DNA from: Pontibacter aydingkolensis
GTDB taxonomy: Bacteria > Bacteroidota > Bacteroidia > Cytophagales > Hymenobacteraceae
Direction of reading: 5' to 3'
NCBI RefSeq assembly: GCF_019443125.1
Contig: NZ_JAHYXK010000019.1
Span: 1-60,296 of the forward strand
Length of the DNA stretch: 60,296 bases
Part shown: positions 49,661 through 57,951 of the stretch, piece by piece
How positions within the stretch are numbered: position 1 is the first letter of the stretch
Layout of the letters: each line of letters opens with the position of its first letter
The notes under the pieces: generated by a model
Database searches by the model: none
Seen by the model: the letters and a program-made list of their open reading frames with translations, nothing else
Told to the model about the DNA's origin: nothing
Translations under genes and position numbers: made by a program

Positions 49661-52441
49661 TTAAAACTTAAAATTATAGGTTACAGTAGGTATAGGCTGC
49701 CCGAATATCGACATCTTATATCCTCTGATTCTACCGTGCTCTGATTTAAAATAAATGGAATAAGGATTCTTTCGCCCTGTCAGGTTATACACTGCCAGGG
49801 TCCAGGAACTGTGTGCAAGCTTTTTGATCTTGTGGTTGCCTTCAATATTCATGGCAAAATCTACGCGGTAATAATCGGGTATGCGGTACTGGTTTCTGTC
49901 TGAGTACAGAATACGCTGGGTGCCTCCGTCATAGTACTTGGCCAGCGGCAGGGTAATTGGCCGTCCGGTATTGTATGTAAAGTTAAGGGAGGTGCTAAAG
50001 CGCTGGCTAAAGCGGTAGTTACTGATAAGTGTAAAATCATGAGGCTTATCAAAATTGCCCGGATAGTATTCGCCCCTGTTTATGATCTCAGACGTGGTTG
50101 GGTCGTTTACCCTAACCAGCGTGCGGGAGTAAGTATAGCTTACCCAGCCGTTAAGCTTACCGGTTGCTTTCTTCAGCATCAGCTCCACACCATATGCCTT
50201 TCCTTCAGCATTGGCCACATCGGTTTCAATGTGGTGGTTCATAATGATAGAGGCACCGCTTCTATAATCCAGGAAATCCTGCATCCATTTATAGTAAATC
50301 TCTCCCGAGAACTCGATGGTGTTGGCCCTGAAGTTTCTGTAATACCCTAGTGCCACCTGGTCTCCTACCTGCGGCTTTATATTGCTGTCGCTAAGTTTCC
50401 AGGTATCGGTAGGCGACATAGACGCTGTGTTAGAGAGCATGTGCACGTACTGGCGCAGCCTGTTGTAGCTGATTTTGACAGATGAATTATCGCCTAAGCC
50501 ATACCTTGCCGAAAGCCTGAACTCAGGGCCATGGTATGTAGCAATTGTTTTGCCGGCACCGAAAGACACGGTATCCATGATGGTGCTTTCCGTTTTAGGC
50601 ACACCAGGCAAATAGGTAAACACATCTCGTGCACCTAAAGCATTAAATACCGAGTAACGAAGGCCTGCAGATACTGAGAGCCGCGGACTCAAATCTATAC
50701 GGTCTGAGATAAACACGGCACTTTCAACTGCTCGCTCCTGCTGCAACTTATCCTCAGTTATCAATGACTCACTGCTATGGGGTGTTAAACTTCCAGGCGA
50801 TACGTTATAAAGTATAGAACTGGCCCCGAAATCTACTGTATGCTTTGAGTTTGGAAAGTAGTTAAAATCTGCCTGTATGCCTGTTTGATCAATGCCAAAA
50901 GCCAACGTTGCGGCATTTACAGCATTTCCTTCGTTAGATATATCGTAACTGTAATGGCTGTGAGTGCCCGTAAGAACACCGTATAATTTGTTATGGAAAA
51001 CATGTTTCCATTTTAGGCTGGCGTTCTGGTTTTTAAATCTGTACAGCGTATCTGCGGCCAGTTTGAATCTATCCTTGCTCAGGTAACCAGTAAAGTATAA
51101 ACTGTTTTTCTCGTTTACTTCGTGGCTGATGTGGGCATTTACATCATAAAATGATGCCTCGCTGTTTTTAAACGAATCGTTTGGCAACTGCTTTAGTACC
51201 CAGTCCGAGTAAGTGGTTCGGCCACCGATCAGAAAAGAGGTTTTATCTTTTACAATGGGGCCTTCGAGGGTGAGTCTGCTGGTAAGCAGGCCTATGCCGC
51301 CAGAACCGGCAAACTGCTTCTTGTTACCTTCCCGAGTCGATACTTCTAATACCGACGACAAGCGTCCGCCATATCGGGCAGGTATAGCACTTTTATACAA
51401 CTCTACCGACTTTAAAACATCAGGGTTAAAAGCAGAGAAAAAGCCAAATAAGTGCGATGGGTTATAGATGGTGGCATCGTTAAGCAGGATAAGGTTCTGG
51501 TCTGTAGAGCCGCCGCGCACGTTCATGCCTGTACTACCCTCTCCCACTGATTTTACACCCGGCAATGTTAGCACCACTCTCAGAATGTCGGTTTCGCCGA
51601 AGGCAGTTGGCACCTGCTTTATAGTTCTGATGTCGAGGCGTTCCATGCCCATCTGCAACCCGGAAACATTACGGTCTTTCTCTGCTTCTACCAGTACCTC
51701 TTTCAGCGATCTAACATCTTCTTTTACTTCAATATCAAGCTTACCGTCTCCGTTAAGTATGATCTGGCGCCTGGAGTTCTTTAAACCTACACCACGTATC
51801 TTTAACTCGTGCCTCCCGGTAGGTAAGGTAAGAGAATAATACCCGTATTGGTCAGATGCTGTTCCTACAGTTGGAGAGTCGATATAAATATAGGCACCTA
51901 TAATAGCCTCCCCTGTTCTGGCATCGCGCAGCGTACCTGCCAGGTTTGCCTTACCTGTTTTGCTACTGCCCTGTGTACCAATTTCATATAACTTGATCTC
52001 TGAAGCAGCTTTTTTTTGTGGTTCTTCACGGGTTATAAATGGCTCTGCAGTAAACTGATCCGGACTAGGGTTTGTACTGTTCCCTTTGTAGAATCCAGCA
52101 GGCAAACTCGTTAAGATAGGACGCTTTTTTGTAATAAATACCTGTTTCTGCTCCCCGTAAATGGCAAAATGCAGCCCGGTACCTTGCAGTGCCTGCGTAA
52201 GCACCTGGCTCAATGGCTTTGCTTCGGCCTGCAGGTTTATGAGCACAGTGTCTACGGAAGCTGGATCAAAGTAAAAAGTATAGGGCACTTTAGTTTCCAG
52301 CTCCTGAACGAAGCTCTGAAACGGCATATTGTTATAATTCCCTGTAACGAGGGGATCATTGGCAATCTGCGCAGAGCTGGCGGCTACAGAGCAGGAAAGC
52401 AGCAGGATGAGAAGAATAAGATTTCGGTAAAGGTTGGCCAT
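49661..52441 (-). CDS. TonB-dependent receptor with STN and carboxypeptidase-regulatory domains
   Basis: 926 residues. Signal peptide to about 25 (VAASSAQ). STN/secretin-like domain near 30-105 (MPFQSFVQELETKVPYTFYF, LSQVLTQALQGTGLHFAIYG), CarboxypepD_reg near 165-245 (LAGTLRDARTGEAIIGAYIY), plug near 265-350 (GMNVRGGSTDQNLILLNDAT, YNPSHLFGFFSAFNPDVLKS), then the barrel ending in PTVTYNFKF. The STN domain suggests signalling to an anti-sigma factor as in FecA-type systems, but no fecR/fecI gene is in the window. First large gene of a four-gene operon, behind 52505-53248. Confidence 0.9.
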   Translation of the reverse strand: MANLYRNLILLILLLSCSVAASSAQIANDPLVTGNYNNMPFQSFVQELETKVPYTFYFDPASVDTVLINLQAEAKPLSQVLTQALQGTGLHFAIYGEQKQVFITKKRPILTSLPAGFYKGNSTNPSPDQFTAEPFITREEPQKKAASEIKLYEIGTQGSSKTGKANLAGTLRDARTGEAIIGAYIYIDSPTVGTASDQYGYYSLTLPTGRHELKIRGVGLKNSRRQIILNGDGKLDIEVKEDVRSLKEVLVEAEKDRNVSGLQMGMERLDIRTIKQVPTAFGETDILRVVLTLPGVKSVGEGSTGMNVRGGSTDQNLILLNDATIYNPSHLFGFFSAFNPDVLKSVELYKSAIPARYGGRLSSVLEVSTREGNKKQFAGSGGIGLLTSRLTLEGPIVKDKTSFLIGGRTTYSDWVLKQLPNDSFKNSEASFYDVNAHISHEVNEKNSLYFTGYLSKDRFKLAADTLYRFKNQNASLKWKHVFHNKLYGVLTGTHSHYSYDISNEGNAVNAATLAFGIDQTGIQADFNYFPNSKHTVDFGASSILYNVSPGSLTPHSSESLITEDKLQQERAVESAVFISDRIDLSPRLSVSAGLRYSVFNALGARDVFTYLPGVPKTESTIMDTVSFGAGKTIATYHGPEFRLSARYGLGDNSSVKISYNRLRQYVHMLSNTASMSPTDTWKLSDSNIKPQVGDQVALGYYRNFRANTIEFSGEIYYKWMQDFLDYRSGASIIMNHHIETDVANAEGKAYGVELMLKKATGKLNGWVSYTYSRTLVRVNDPTTSEIINRGEYYPGNFDKPHDFTLISNYRFSQRFSTSLNFTYNTGRPITLPLAKYYDGGTQRILYSDRNQYRIPDYYRVDFAMNIEGNHKIKKLAHSSWTLAVYNLTGRKNPYSIYFKSEHGRIRGYKMSIFGQPIPTVTYNFKF

Positions 52442-52504
52442 ATGGTTGATTAAGCGGCAGACTGGAAAATAATGGAATTGAAAGTAGCTGATATCCGCAG
52501 TACA

Positions 52505-53248
52505 TTAATTCTTTAGAGCATCGTACTGTTGGGCAATTTTCAGAATAGCTTCTTCGCGCCGGCTCCTGAATTTGAGTTTGTTCGCTCTGGCAAATTTGCT
52601 CAGGTTCTTTTTCTCGTCGTTTAGTACTTTTAAAACAGAGCTTTTAGAGCCAACCTGCTGATAAGTACCATCCTTCCATAAATAGAATTTATCTTCTATA
52701 GTATACTTTCCTTCCCTGCCGTCAGCAGAAAGCCGTTCCTGATAGTTCTTCTCACGGCGGGCAAAAACTTTTATGCTGCCGTTGTAGAGCATGTCGTAAA
52801 AGCCGGGTTGCATTTGAGTACCGGCAGCACTATCTGCATCAAAACGTACAAAAGTATGGCCTCTTAACTTAAAGGAATTTACTTTCTGCTTTACCAGTTT
52901 CTGAGAGTAGCTACTACCCGGATGCAAAGTAACAAGTTCATCAATCAGAATATCGTAGAGTATAGGTATCTCTTCAAACCAGGCTCCATCATAGAGCACA
53001 CTGCCATTCTGAAATGTTTTCTCCTGAAAGAATTGATGTCCTTCTGCGTATGACTTGGCAGGTACATAATATTCAGTACCATTATAAAGAAGTGCATGTG
53101 CGCCTATGGTGCTTCTGTAAGTTTGAACAGCATTTGCCACGCTATGCTGCACAAAGCTTGTATCAGGAGTTGCAACCTGAGCTATGAGAGCAGAAGGGAG
53201 AAAAAAGGCAATAAAAAGGTATAGATAGAGTAGTAAACCCTGTCGCAT
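52505..53248 (-). CDS. Hypothetical secreted protein upstream of the receptor
   Basis: 247 residues with a signal peptide to about residue 24 (FFLPSALIAQ). The mature part has alternating strands (GAHALLYNGTEYYVPAKSY, VLYDGAWFEEIPILYDILI) and a C-terminal basic helical tail (FARANKLKFRSRREEAILKIAQQYDAL). No family is recognised by name, though similar proteins are seen in this phylum. It lies 63 bp before the TonB-dependent receptor and likely shares the operon. Function unknown. Confidence 0.75.
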   Translation of the reverse strand: MRQGLLLYLYLFIAFFLPSALIAQVATPDTSFVQHSVANAVQTYRSTIGAHALLYNGTEYYVPAKSYAEGHQFFQEKTFQNGSVLYDGAWFEEIPILYDILIDELVTLHPGSSYSQKLVKQKVNSFKLRGHTFVRFDADSAAGTQMQPGFYDMLYNGSIKVFARREKNYQERLSADGREGKYTIEDKFYLWKDGTYQQVGSKSSVLKVLNDEKKNLSKFARANKLKFRSRREEAILKIAQQYDALKN

Positions 53249-53413
53249 AAGCAGATGATAGAAAGTAGATAGTAGTTAAAGCGGCTGTATTAAAAGCCTA
53301 ATATAAGAGAGTTTAATGTTATAACAAGCAATGCTTCTTAATTATTTACAGTGCGTCCTCACCATCTTTATATACAGGCTGAATGAGTTGTTATTATATG
53401 AAGGCTGTCCCGG

Positions 53414-53449
53414 TATAGTTTATACTTTGGCCACTAAGTATAAACTATA
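53414..53449. terminator. Hairpin built from AAGTATAAA arms, overlapping a stop codon
   Basis: TATAGTTTATACTT (53414-53427) pairs exactly with AAGTATAAACTATA (53436-53449) around loop TGGCCACT. It covers the TAG of the GT4 gene (53445-53447 on the minus strand). AT-only arms make it a weak terminator. Confidence 0.5.
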
Positions 53450-54587
53450 CTTTCTCGGCAAGTTCCCAGATAGCTTGCACAAATCGCTGCCAGCTAAAGC
53501 GCTTTTTATACTTTGTGATGTTTTGGATAAGTACAGGCGCATCTCCGGAAGTATAAAACCGAAATATGGCATCGGCAATGGCTTTAGGCTCAGGCGCGGT
53601 TACGTATCCTACTTCTCTATCAGGGACAAGTTCTGCTAATCCTCCAACCTTGGTTACCACCATTGGCTTATCAAAATGGTAGGCTACTTGCGTAACACCA
53701 CTCTGTGTGGCGTGCTTGTAGGGCTGCACCACCAGGTCGGCAGCACAGAAGTAATGGCGTACTTCGGAGTTAGGGATAAAATCCGTTCTGAGCACTAGCT
53801 TTTCCTGCAGGTTCAGTTCCGCAATCAGTTGTTGGTAAGGAGTGGCATCCTCGTAGAACTCTCCTGCTACAATCAACCTTAGGTTCGGGAGAAATTTTAA
53901 CTGTCCATCGTCCAGCGCCTTCAGTAGTATGTCCAAGCCTTTATAAGCCCTGATAAAACCGAAGAAAAGAATGTAATTGTACTTAGAGTCTAAGCCAAGC
54001 GCTTCACAGGCTTCTTCTTTAGTCTCTGCGGCTCCAAAATTATCATAGAGCGGGTGCGGCAAGTATACACTCGGCTTCTTTGGTTCGAATTGCTCCAAAT
54101 CCTGCTGCACCGAACGCGACATGGTTATGAACCCGTGGCAAGCTTTCAGGAAATACTTTGTGAAAGGAATATCGCCGGGACGTTTTTCATGGGGCACTAC
54201 ATTATCGGTAATGGCCAATATGCGGCTATACTTGTTTCTGCGGATAATGCGGGCAATGGTACCCAAGCATGGCCCCATAAACGGCAACCAATACCGGAAA
54301 ACAACAAGATCAGGCTTTTGCTTTTGTATGTATTGGCCGGTTTTCCACCAGCTGATAGGGTTAATAGAGTTAATAAGTACTTTTATACTTAAACCCTCCG
54401 GTGCAGGCTCGTCAGAATACTGGCTTTTGCCCGGAAACAGGAAAGTGGGGTATTGTAAACTAAACGTAACAATCTCTACATCATCACCAGCCTCTTGAAA
54501 GGCAAGTGCCAGGCGTTCGTTAAAGGTAGCCATACCTCCGCCGCGCAACGGGTGCGCCGGGCCAACGATAACTACCTTACTGGCCAT
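53445..54587 (-). CDS. Glycosyltransferase family 4 protein
   Basis: 380 residues, GT-B fold. KVVIVGPAHPLRGGGMATFNERLALAF is the N-terminal glycine-rich acceptor loop, YNYILFFGFIRAYKGLDILLKAL near 210 begins the nucleotide-sugar domain, and the Glu-rich active-site segment is VVTKVGGLAELVPDREVGYV near 330. No signal or membrane segment. It is expected to act at the cytoplasmic face in envelope polysaccharide or lipid glycosylation. Its start overlaps the stop of the upstream GT2 gene as TAATG, so both work in one pathway. Confidence 0.88.
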   Translation of the reverse strand: MASKVVIVGPAHPLRGGGMATFNERLALAFQEAGDDVEIVTFSLQYPTFLFPGKSQYSDEPAPEGLSIKVLINSINPISWWKTGQYIQKQKPDLVVFRYWLPFMGPCLGTIARIIRRNKYSRILAITDNVVPHEKRPGDIPFTKYFLKACHGFITMSRSVQQDLEQFEPKKPSVYLPHPLYDNFGAAETKEEACEALGLDSKYNYILFFGFIRAYKGLDILLKALDDGQLKFLPNLRLIVAGEFYEDATPYQQLIAELNLQEKLVLRTDFIPNSEVRHYFCAADLVVQPYKHATQSGVTQVAYHFDKPMVVTKVGGLAELVPDREVGYVTAPEPKAIADAIFRFYTSGDAPVLIQNITKYKKRFSWQRFVQAIWELAEKV

Positions 54588-55561
54588 TATTTCTTTAAGG
54601 CTCCTACTTTATCCCGGATCAGGTACTCATTCCGCTTGTTAGAACCAAGGGATATCATCTCAGCAAGGAAACCAGCCAGAAACAGCTGTACACCAAGTAT
54701 AACAGCCACCAATGCCAGAAAGAATAGCGGCTGGTCCACTATGTCGCGTGCACGTCCGTTAGTATATAACCCGAAAAGTTTCTGGGCAATCAGCCATACT
54801 GTAATGCCTAAACCAACTACAAACATTAAAGTACCCATGGTACCGAAGAAGTGCATTGGGCGTTTTTTAAAGCGGCTGACAAATGTAATAGAAAGCAGGT
54901 CCAGGAAACCGTATACAAAGCGCTCCAGGCCAAACTTAGTTACACCATACTTACGTTCCTGGTGCTGTACAGGCTTCTCTGCTATTTTGGTAAAGCCATT
55001 CCATTTGGCAATAACAGGAATGTAGCGGTGCATCTCGCCATGTACTTCTATGGTTTTAACAACCAGTTGCCTGTAGGCTTTAAGGCCGCAGTTAAAATCG
55101 TGCAGCTGTATCCCAGAAAGCTTTCGGGTAGCGGCATTAAATAACTTGGTAGGTATTGTTTTACTGAGTGGGTCGAAGCGTTTCTTTTTCCAACCGCTAA
55201 CCAGGTCATACTTCTGGTTTTTGATCATGTCGTACAGGGCCGGTATTTCCTCGGGACTATCCTGCAGGTCGGCATCCATAGTAATAACCACTTCGCCGGA
55301 GCAGCGCTTAAAGCCCTCGTTCAAGGCAGCAGACTTACCATAGTTGCGATTAAAGCTAATGCCTTTTACAGCATTATCCTCCGCACCCAACTGGTTGATC
55401 ACCTCCCAGGAGTGGTCGGTGCTACCATCGTCAACAAGTATAACTTCATAAGAAAACTCGTGCGCATGCATCACACGTTTGATCCAGCGCACGAGTTCAG
55501 GTAACGATTCCTCTTCGTTAAAAAGAGGAACTACTACCGAGATATCATAAGGGTATTGCAT
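54587..55561 (-). CDS. GT2 glycosyltransferase (ArnC/DPM1-like) with two membrane helices
   Basis: 324 residues. SVVVPLFNEEESLPELVRWI and VILVDDGSTDHSWEVI bind the nucleotide, ITMDADLQDSPEEI is the metal site, and DFNCGLKAYRQLVVKTI the acceptor region. Two C-terminal hydrophobic helices follow near 235-258 (FFGTMGTLMFVVGLGITVWLI) and 270-297 (FFLALVAVILGVQLFLAGFL). It transfers a sugar to polyprenyl phosphate at the inner membrane. Overlaps the GT4 gene as TAATG; preceded by the DUF4199 gene, two bases away. Confidence 0.9.
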   Translation of the reverse strand: MQYPYDISVVVPLFNEEESLPELVRWIKRVMHAHEFSYEVILVDDGSTDHSWEVINQLGAEDNAVKGISFNRNYGKSAALNEGFKRCSGEVVITMDADLQDSPEEIPALYDMIKNQKYDLVSGWKKKRFDPLSKTIPTKLFNAATRKLSGIQLHDFNCGLKAYRQLVVKTIEVHGEMHRYIPVIAKWNGFTKIAEKPVQHQERKYGVTKFGLERFVYGFLDLLSITFVSRFKKRPMHFFGTMGTLMFVVGLGITVWLIAQKLFGLYTNGRARDIVDQPLFFLALVAVILGVQLFLAGFLAEMISLGSNKRNEYLIRDKVGALKK

Positions 55562-55563
55562 TT

Positions 55564-56088
55564 TTATTCAAACTCCGGTCTGCTGTTTTTCATAATGGCA
55601 GAAATAATCAGCGACAGTATAAATCCTAAGATCAAAGTTATAACGGCTGCACCAAGAATCATAGTAACGGGTCCCTGAAAGTTCTCTGCCATTTTCATGC
55701 CTGCATCAATCTGCTCGTCTGATAAGCCTTGTTGTATCATCTGCTCACGCTGTTTCTCCATCATACGGCTCATATACTCTGTATCTACAAACTCAGTATA
55801 GATCCAGGTAAATAATCCTGACAACAGACCAAAAAGAATAGATACGATTGAACCTATACCCAGCCCTTGCCCATAAGACATGTAGCCGTGGTTTTCAGAC
55901 TTGTACTGCTTCATAGCAAGTACGATACCTGCGATAAGTATAAGGTATGCCAGACTGCTCAGAATGCGGTTGTCACCTAAGTCTGTAACCATAATAATAA
56001 GAGAGTACACTACTCCTACTAAAGCAGTAAGAAAGCCATATTTTACGGCTACAGAGGTAACAGAGGCTTGTGGTTGAGTTTCGATCAT
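55564..56088 (-). CDS. DUF4199 domain-containing membrane protein A
   Basis: 174 residues, four hydrophobic helices with the DUF4199 layout: VAVKYGFLTALVGVVYSLIIMV, YLILIAGIVLAMKQYKSENHGYMSYGQGLGIGS (the conserved basic and glycine stretch), LFGLLSGLFTWIYTEFVD and VTMILGAAVITLILGFILSLIISAI. A hydrophilic helix rich in Met/Glu/Gln lies between the third and fourth. Function unknown. It sits two bases before the GT2 gene, suggesting translational coupling and a role in the same envelope pathway. Confidence 0.88.
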   Translation of the reverse strand: MIETQPQASVTSVAVKYGFLTALVGVVYSLIIMVTDLGDNRILSSLAYLILIAGIVLAMKQYKSENHGYMSYGQGLGIGSIVSILFGLLSGLFTWIYTEFVDTEYMSRMMEKQREQMIQQGLSDEQIDAGMKMAENFQGPVTMILGAAVITLILGFILSLIISAIMKNSRPEFE

Positions 56089-56114
56089 AAAGGTTAGTGT
56101 TAGTTATGTATAAA

Positions 56115-56624
56115 TTATTTACGGAAGAAAACTGCCGCTACTAACGAGAATACCCCACCCACCAGAATCCTCCTCAAAAAATCATCAGCAGCTAACATAC
56201 TTGGTGTTAACGTATCGATTGCCTTATACCCTGTCTCAAAATTCTCCTTACCTATCAGCTTAATCTGCTCTTCTCTTGTTTCTTCCAGTAGCATCTTCAT
56301 TTCGGCAATGTGGTTCTGCAGAATTTCTGGCCCGGCAAAGCTTACAAACAAAAACACTAGCATAGCAGCACTTAAAGCTGTGTAAAAAGATACTGAAAGC
56401 CCAACTCTAAAACCACGCCCAAAACCAATCTCACCTTCATGGAAAAGCTTGAAATAACGTATTGCTAGAAAAATAAAGATAGGTATAGGCAGGTATGTGA
56501 TGCGGCCCATATCGCCAAATGGGTTTGTTCCGGCAAAATATAAAACCATTACCAGCACAAAACACACTACCCCACACAACACGCCATAGCGCACACCTAC
56601 TCTTATTATAGTCTGATTGAACAT
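56115..56624 (-). CDS. DUF4199 domain-containing membrane protein B
   Basis: 169 residues, paralogue of the next gene: VGVRYGVLCGVVCFVLVMVLYF, then FIFLAIRYFKLFHEGEIGFGRGFRVGLSVSF (matching the YMSYGQGLGIGS element), a Glu-rich helix MKMLLEETREEQIKLIG, and a short last helix ILVGGVFSLVAAVFF. Only three strong helices and the fourth is shortened, ending right after FFRK. Function unknown. 26 bp separate it from protein A. Confidence 0.85.
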   Translation of the reverse strand: MFNQTIIRVGVRYGVLCGVVCFVLVMVLYFAGTNPFGDMGRITYLPIPIFIFLAIRYFKLFHEGEIGFGRGFRVGLSVSFYTALSAAMLVFLFVSFAGPEILQNHIAEMKMLLEETREEQIKLIGKENFETGYKAIDTLTPSMLAADDFLRRILVGGVFSLVAAVFFRK

Positions 56625-56687
56625 AATGGCTTTCTGCTGCTTTACTCTAACAGCATTTAAATATAAGTATAAATATATTAAAAATGA

Positions 56688-57950
56688 CTAATGGAGCACT
56701 ATCTGCCCCTTATGAACTATGCCTACTACCCTACCTTTTAACTCTTTGCCATAGAAAGGTGAATTTTTACTTTTAGATAAAGTATCGGTTTCCGTTGGTA
56801 CCCAGGTCGCATTTGGCTGGAACAACGTTAAATTAGCCACCTCTCCTTCTTCTACTTTTGGTGTATTATGGCCGAGTATGGCGCGTGGGCCTGTTACAAA
56901 CTTGTCTATCAGCTGCTCTGTTGCCAGCACCCCTGCCAAGGCAGTATTGGCTGCTGCAAAAGCTGTTTCAAGGTTTATGATACCGAAGTCTGCCAAATCA
57001 AACTCCAGCTTTTTTGCTTCTGTATCGTGTGGCAGGTGCGCCGATACCAGTGCATCTATAGTGCCATCTGCCAGTCCCTGCTTTATAGCTTCTACATCGG
57101 ATTGGCTCCTGAAAGGTGGTGCCACTTTGTAGTTTGTATCGAACAGGCCGATGGTCTCGTCTATAAAACTAATCTGATAGCTGGCCACATCACAAGTAAC
57201 CTGCAGCCCTTGCGCCTTGGCATTTCTAATGGCCTCTATGGCTGCAGCAGTAGAAACCAAAGAGAAATGCATTTTACCGCCTGCATAGCCAAGCAACTGC
57301 AGATCGCGGGTTACGGCAACCTCTTCTGACAACGATGGTATACCTTTCATACCAAGTTGGGTGCTGGTAATTCCTTCGTGCATTTGCCCATGCTCTGATA
57401 AGCGTACATTTTCAGGCTTGTTCATCAGCAAACCGTTAAACAGCTGTACATACTGTAAGGCTTTAAGTATAACATCAGCTCCCTGTATCGGTTTTATACC
57501 ATCCGAGAAAGCTACTGCGCCAGCCTGGTGAAGATCTATCATCTCCGTAAGATCCTTACCTGCTGTATCCACAGTTGCTGCCGCAATGGGGTGCAGTGTA
57601 ACGGGTAAGTTTGCTGAGTGGTTTTTGAGGTAATTAACAGCCCCTTTTGTCTGGATGACTGGATCAGTGTTAGGCAGGCATAGTACTTCTGTAAAACCGC
57701 CTTTGCTTGCCGCTGCTGCTATACTTTGAATGTCTTCTTTGTACTCATGGCCCGGTTCACCAACATAGGCATGCATATCCATCCAGCCACAAGACACGCT
57801 TAAGCCGTCTGTTGCTACAATTTTATCAGCTTCTGGCTCATCAGCACCAATGTAGGTAATGATACCATTATCGATAAGTATATTATGCTGCTGTAAATGA
57901 AATTTGGATTGCGGGCTGTAGATTGTTGCTGCTTGGAGAAGTACTTTCAT
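56688..57950 (-). CDS. Dihydroorotase-like protein, catalytic residues lost (PyrC' type)
   Basis: 420 residues, amidohydrolase fold of type I dihydroorotase. The usual DxHxHxR start is GWMDMHAYVGEPG: His60 is kept, but the second His is Tyr62 and the Arg is Gly64. The HxED motif is replaced by NKPE (near 177-180), and the catalytic aspartate of TDHAPH is Ala304 (VSAHLPHD). The overall length and surrounding sequence remain intact (FTEVLCLPNTDPVI). Such inactive paralogues in other bacteria serve as structural partners of aspartate carbamoyltransferase. No pyrB is in the window. The start lies one base after the BatA stop (TAACATG). Confidence 0.85.
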   Translation of the reverse strand: MKVLLQAATIYSPQSKFHLQQHNILIDNGIITYIGADEPEADKIVATDGLSVSCGWMDMHAYVGEPGHEYKEDIQSIAAAASKGGFTEVLCLPNTDPVIQTKGAVNYLKNHSANLPVTLHPIAAATVDTAGKDLTEMIDLHQAGAVAFSDGIKPIQGADVILKALQYVQLFNGLLMNKPENVRLSEHGQMHEGITSTQLGMKGIPSLSEEVAVTRDLQLLGYAGGKMHFSLVSTAAAIEAIRNAKAQGLQVTCDVASYQISFIDETIGLFDTNYKVAPPFRSQSDVEAIKQGLADGTIDALVSAHLPHDTEAKKLEFDLADFGIINLETAFAAANTALAGVLATEQLIDKFVTGPRAILGHNTPKVEEGEVANLTLFQPNATWVPTETDTLSKSKNSPFYGKELKGRVVGIVHKGQIVLH

Positions 57951-57951
57951 G

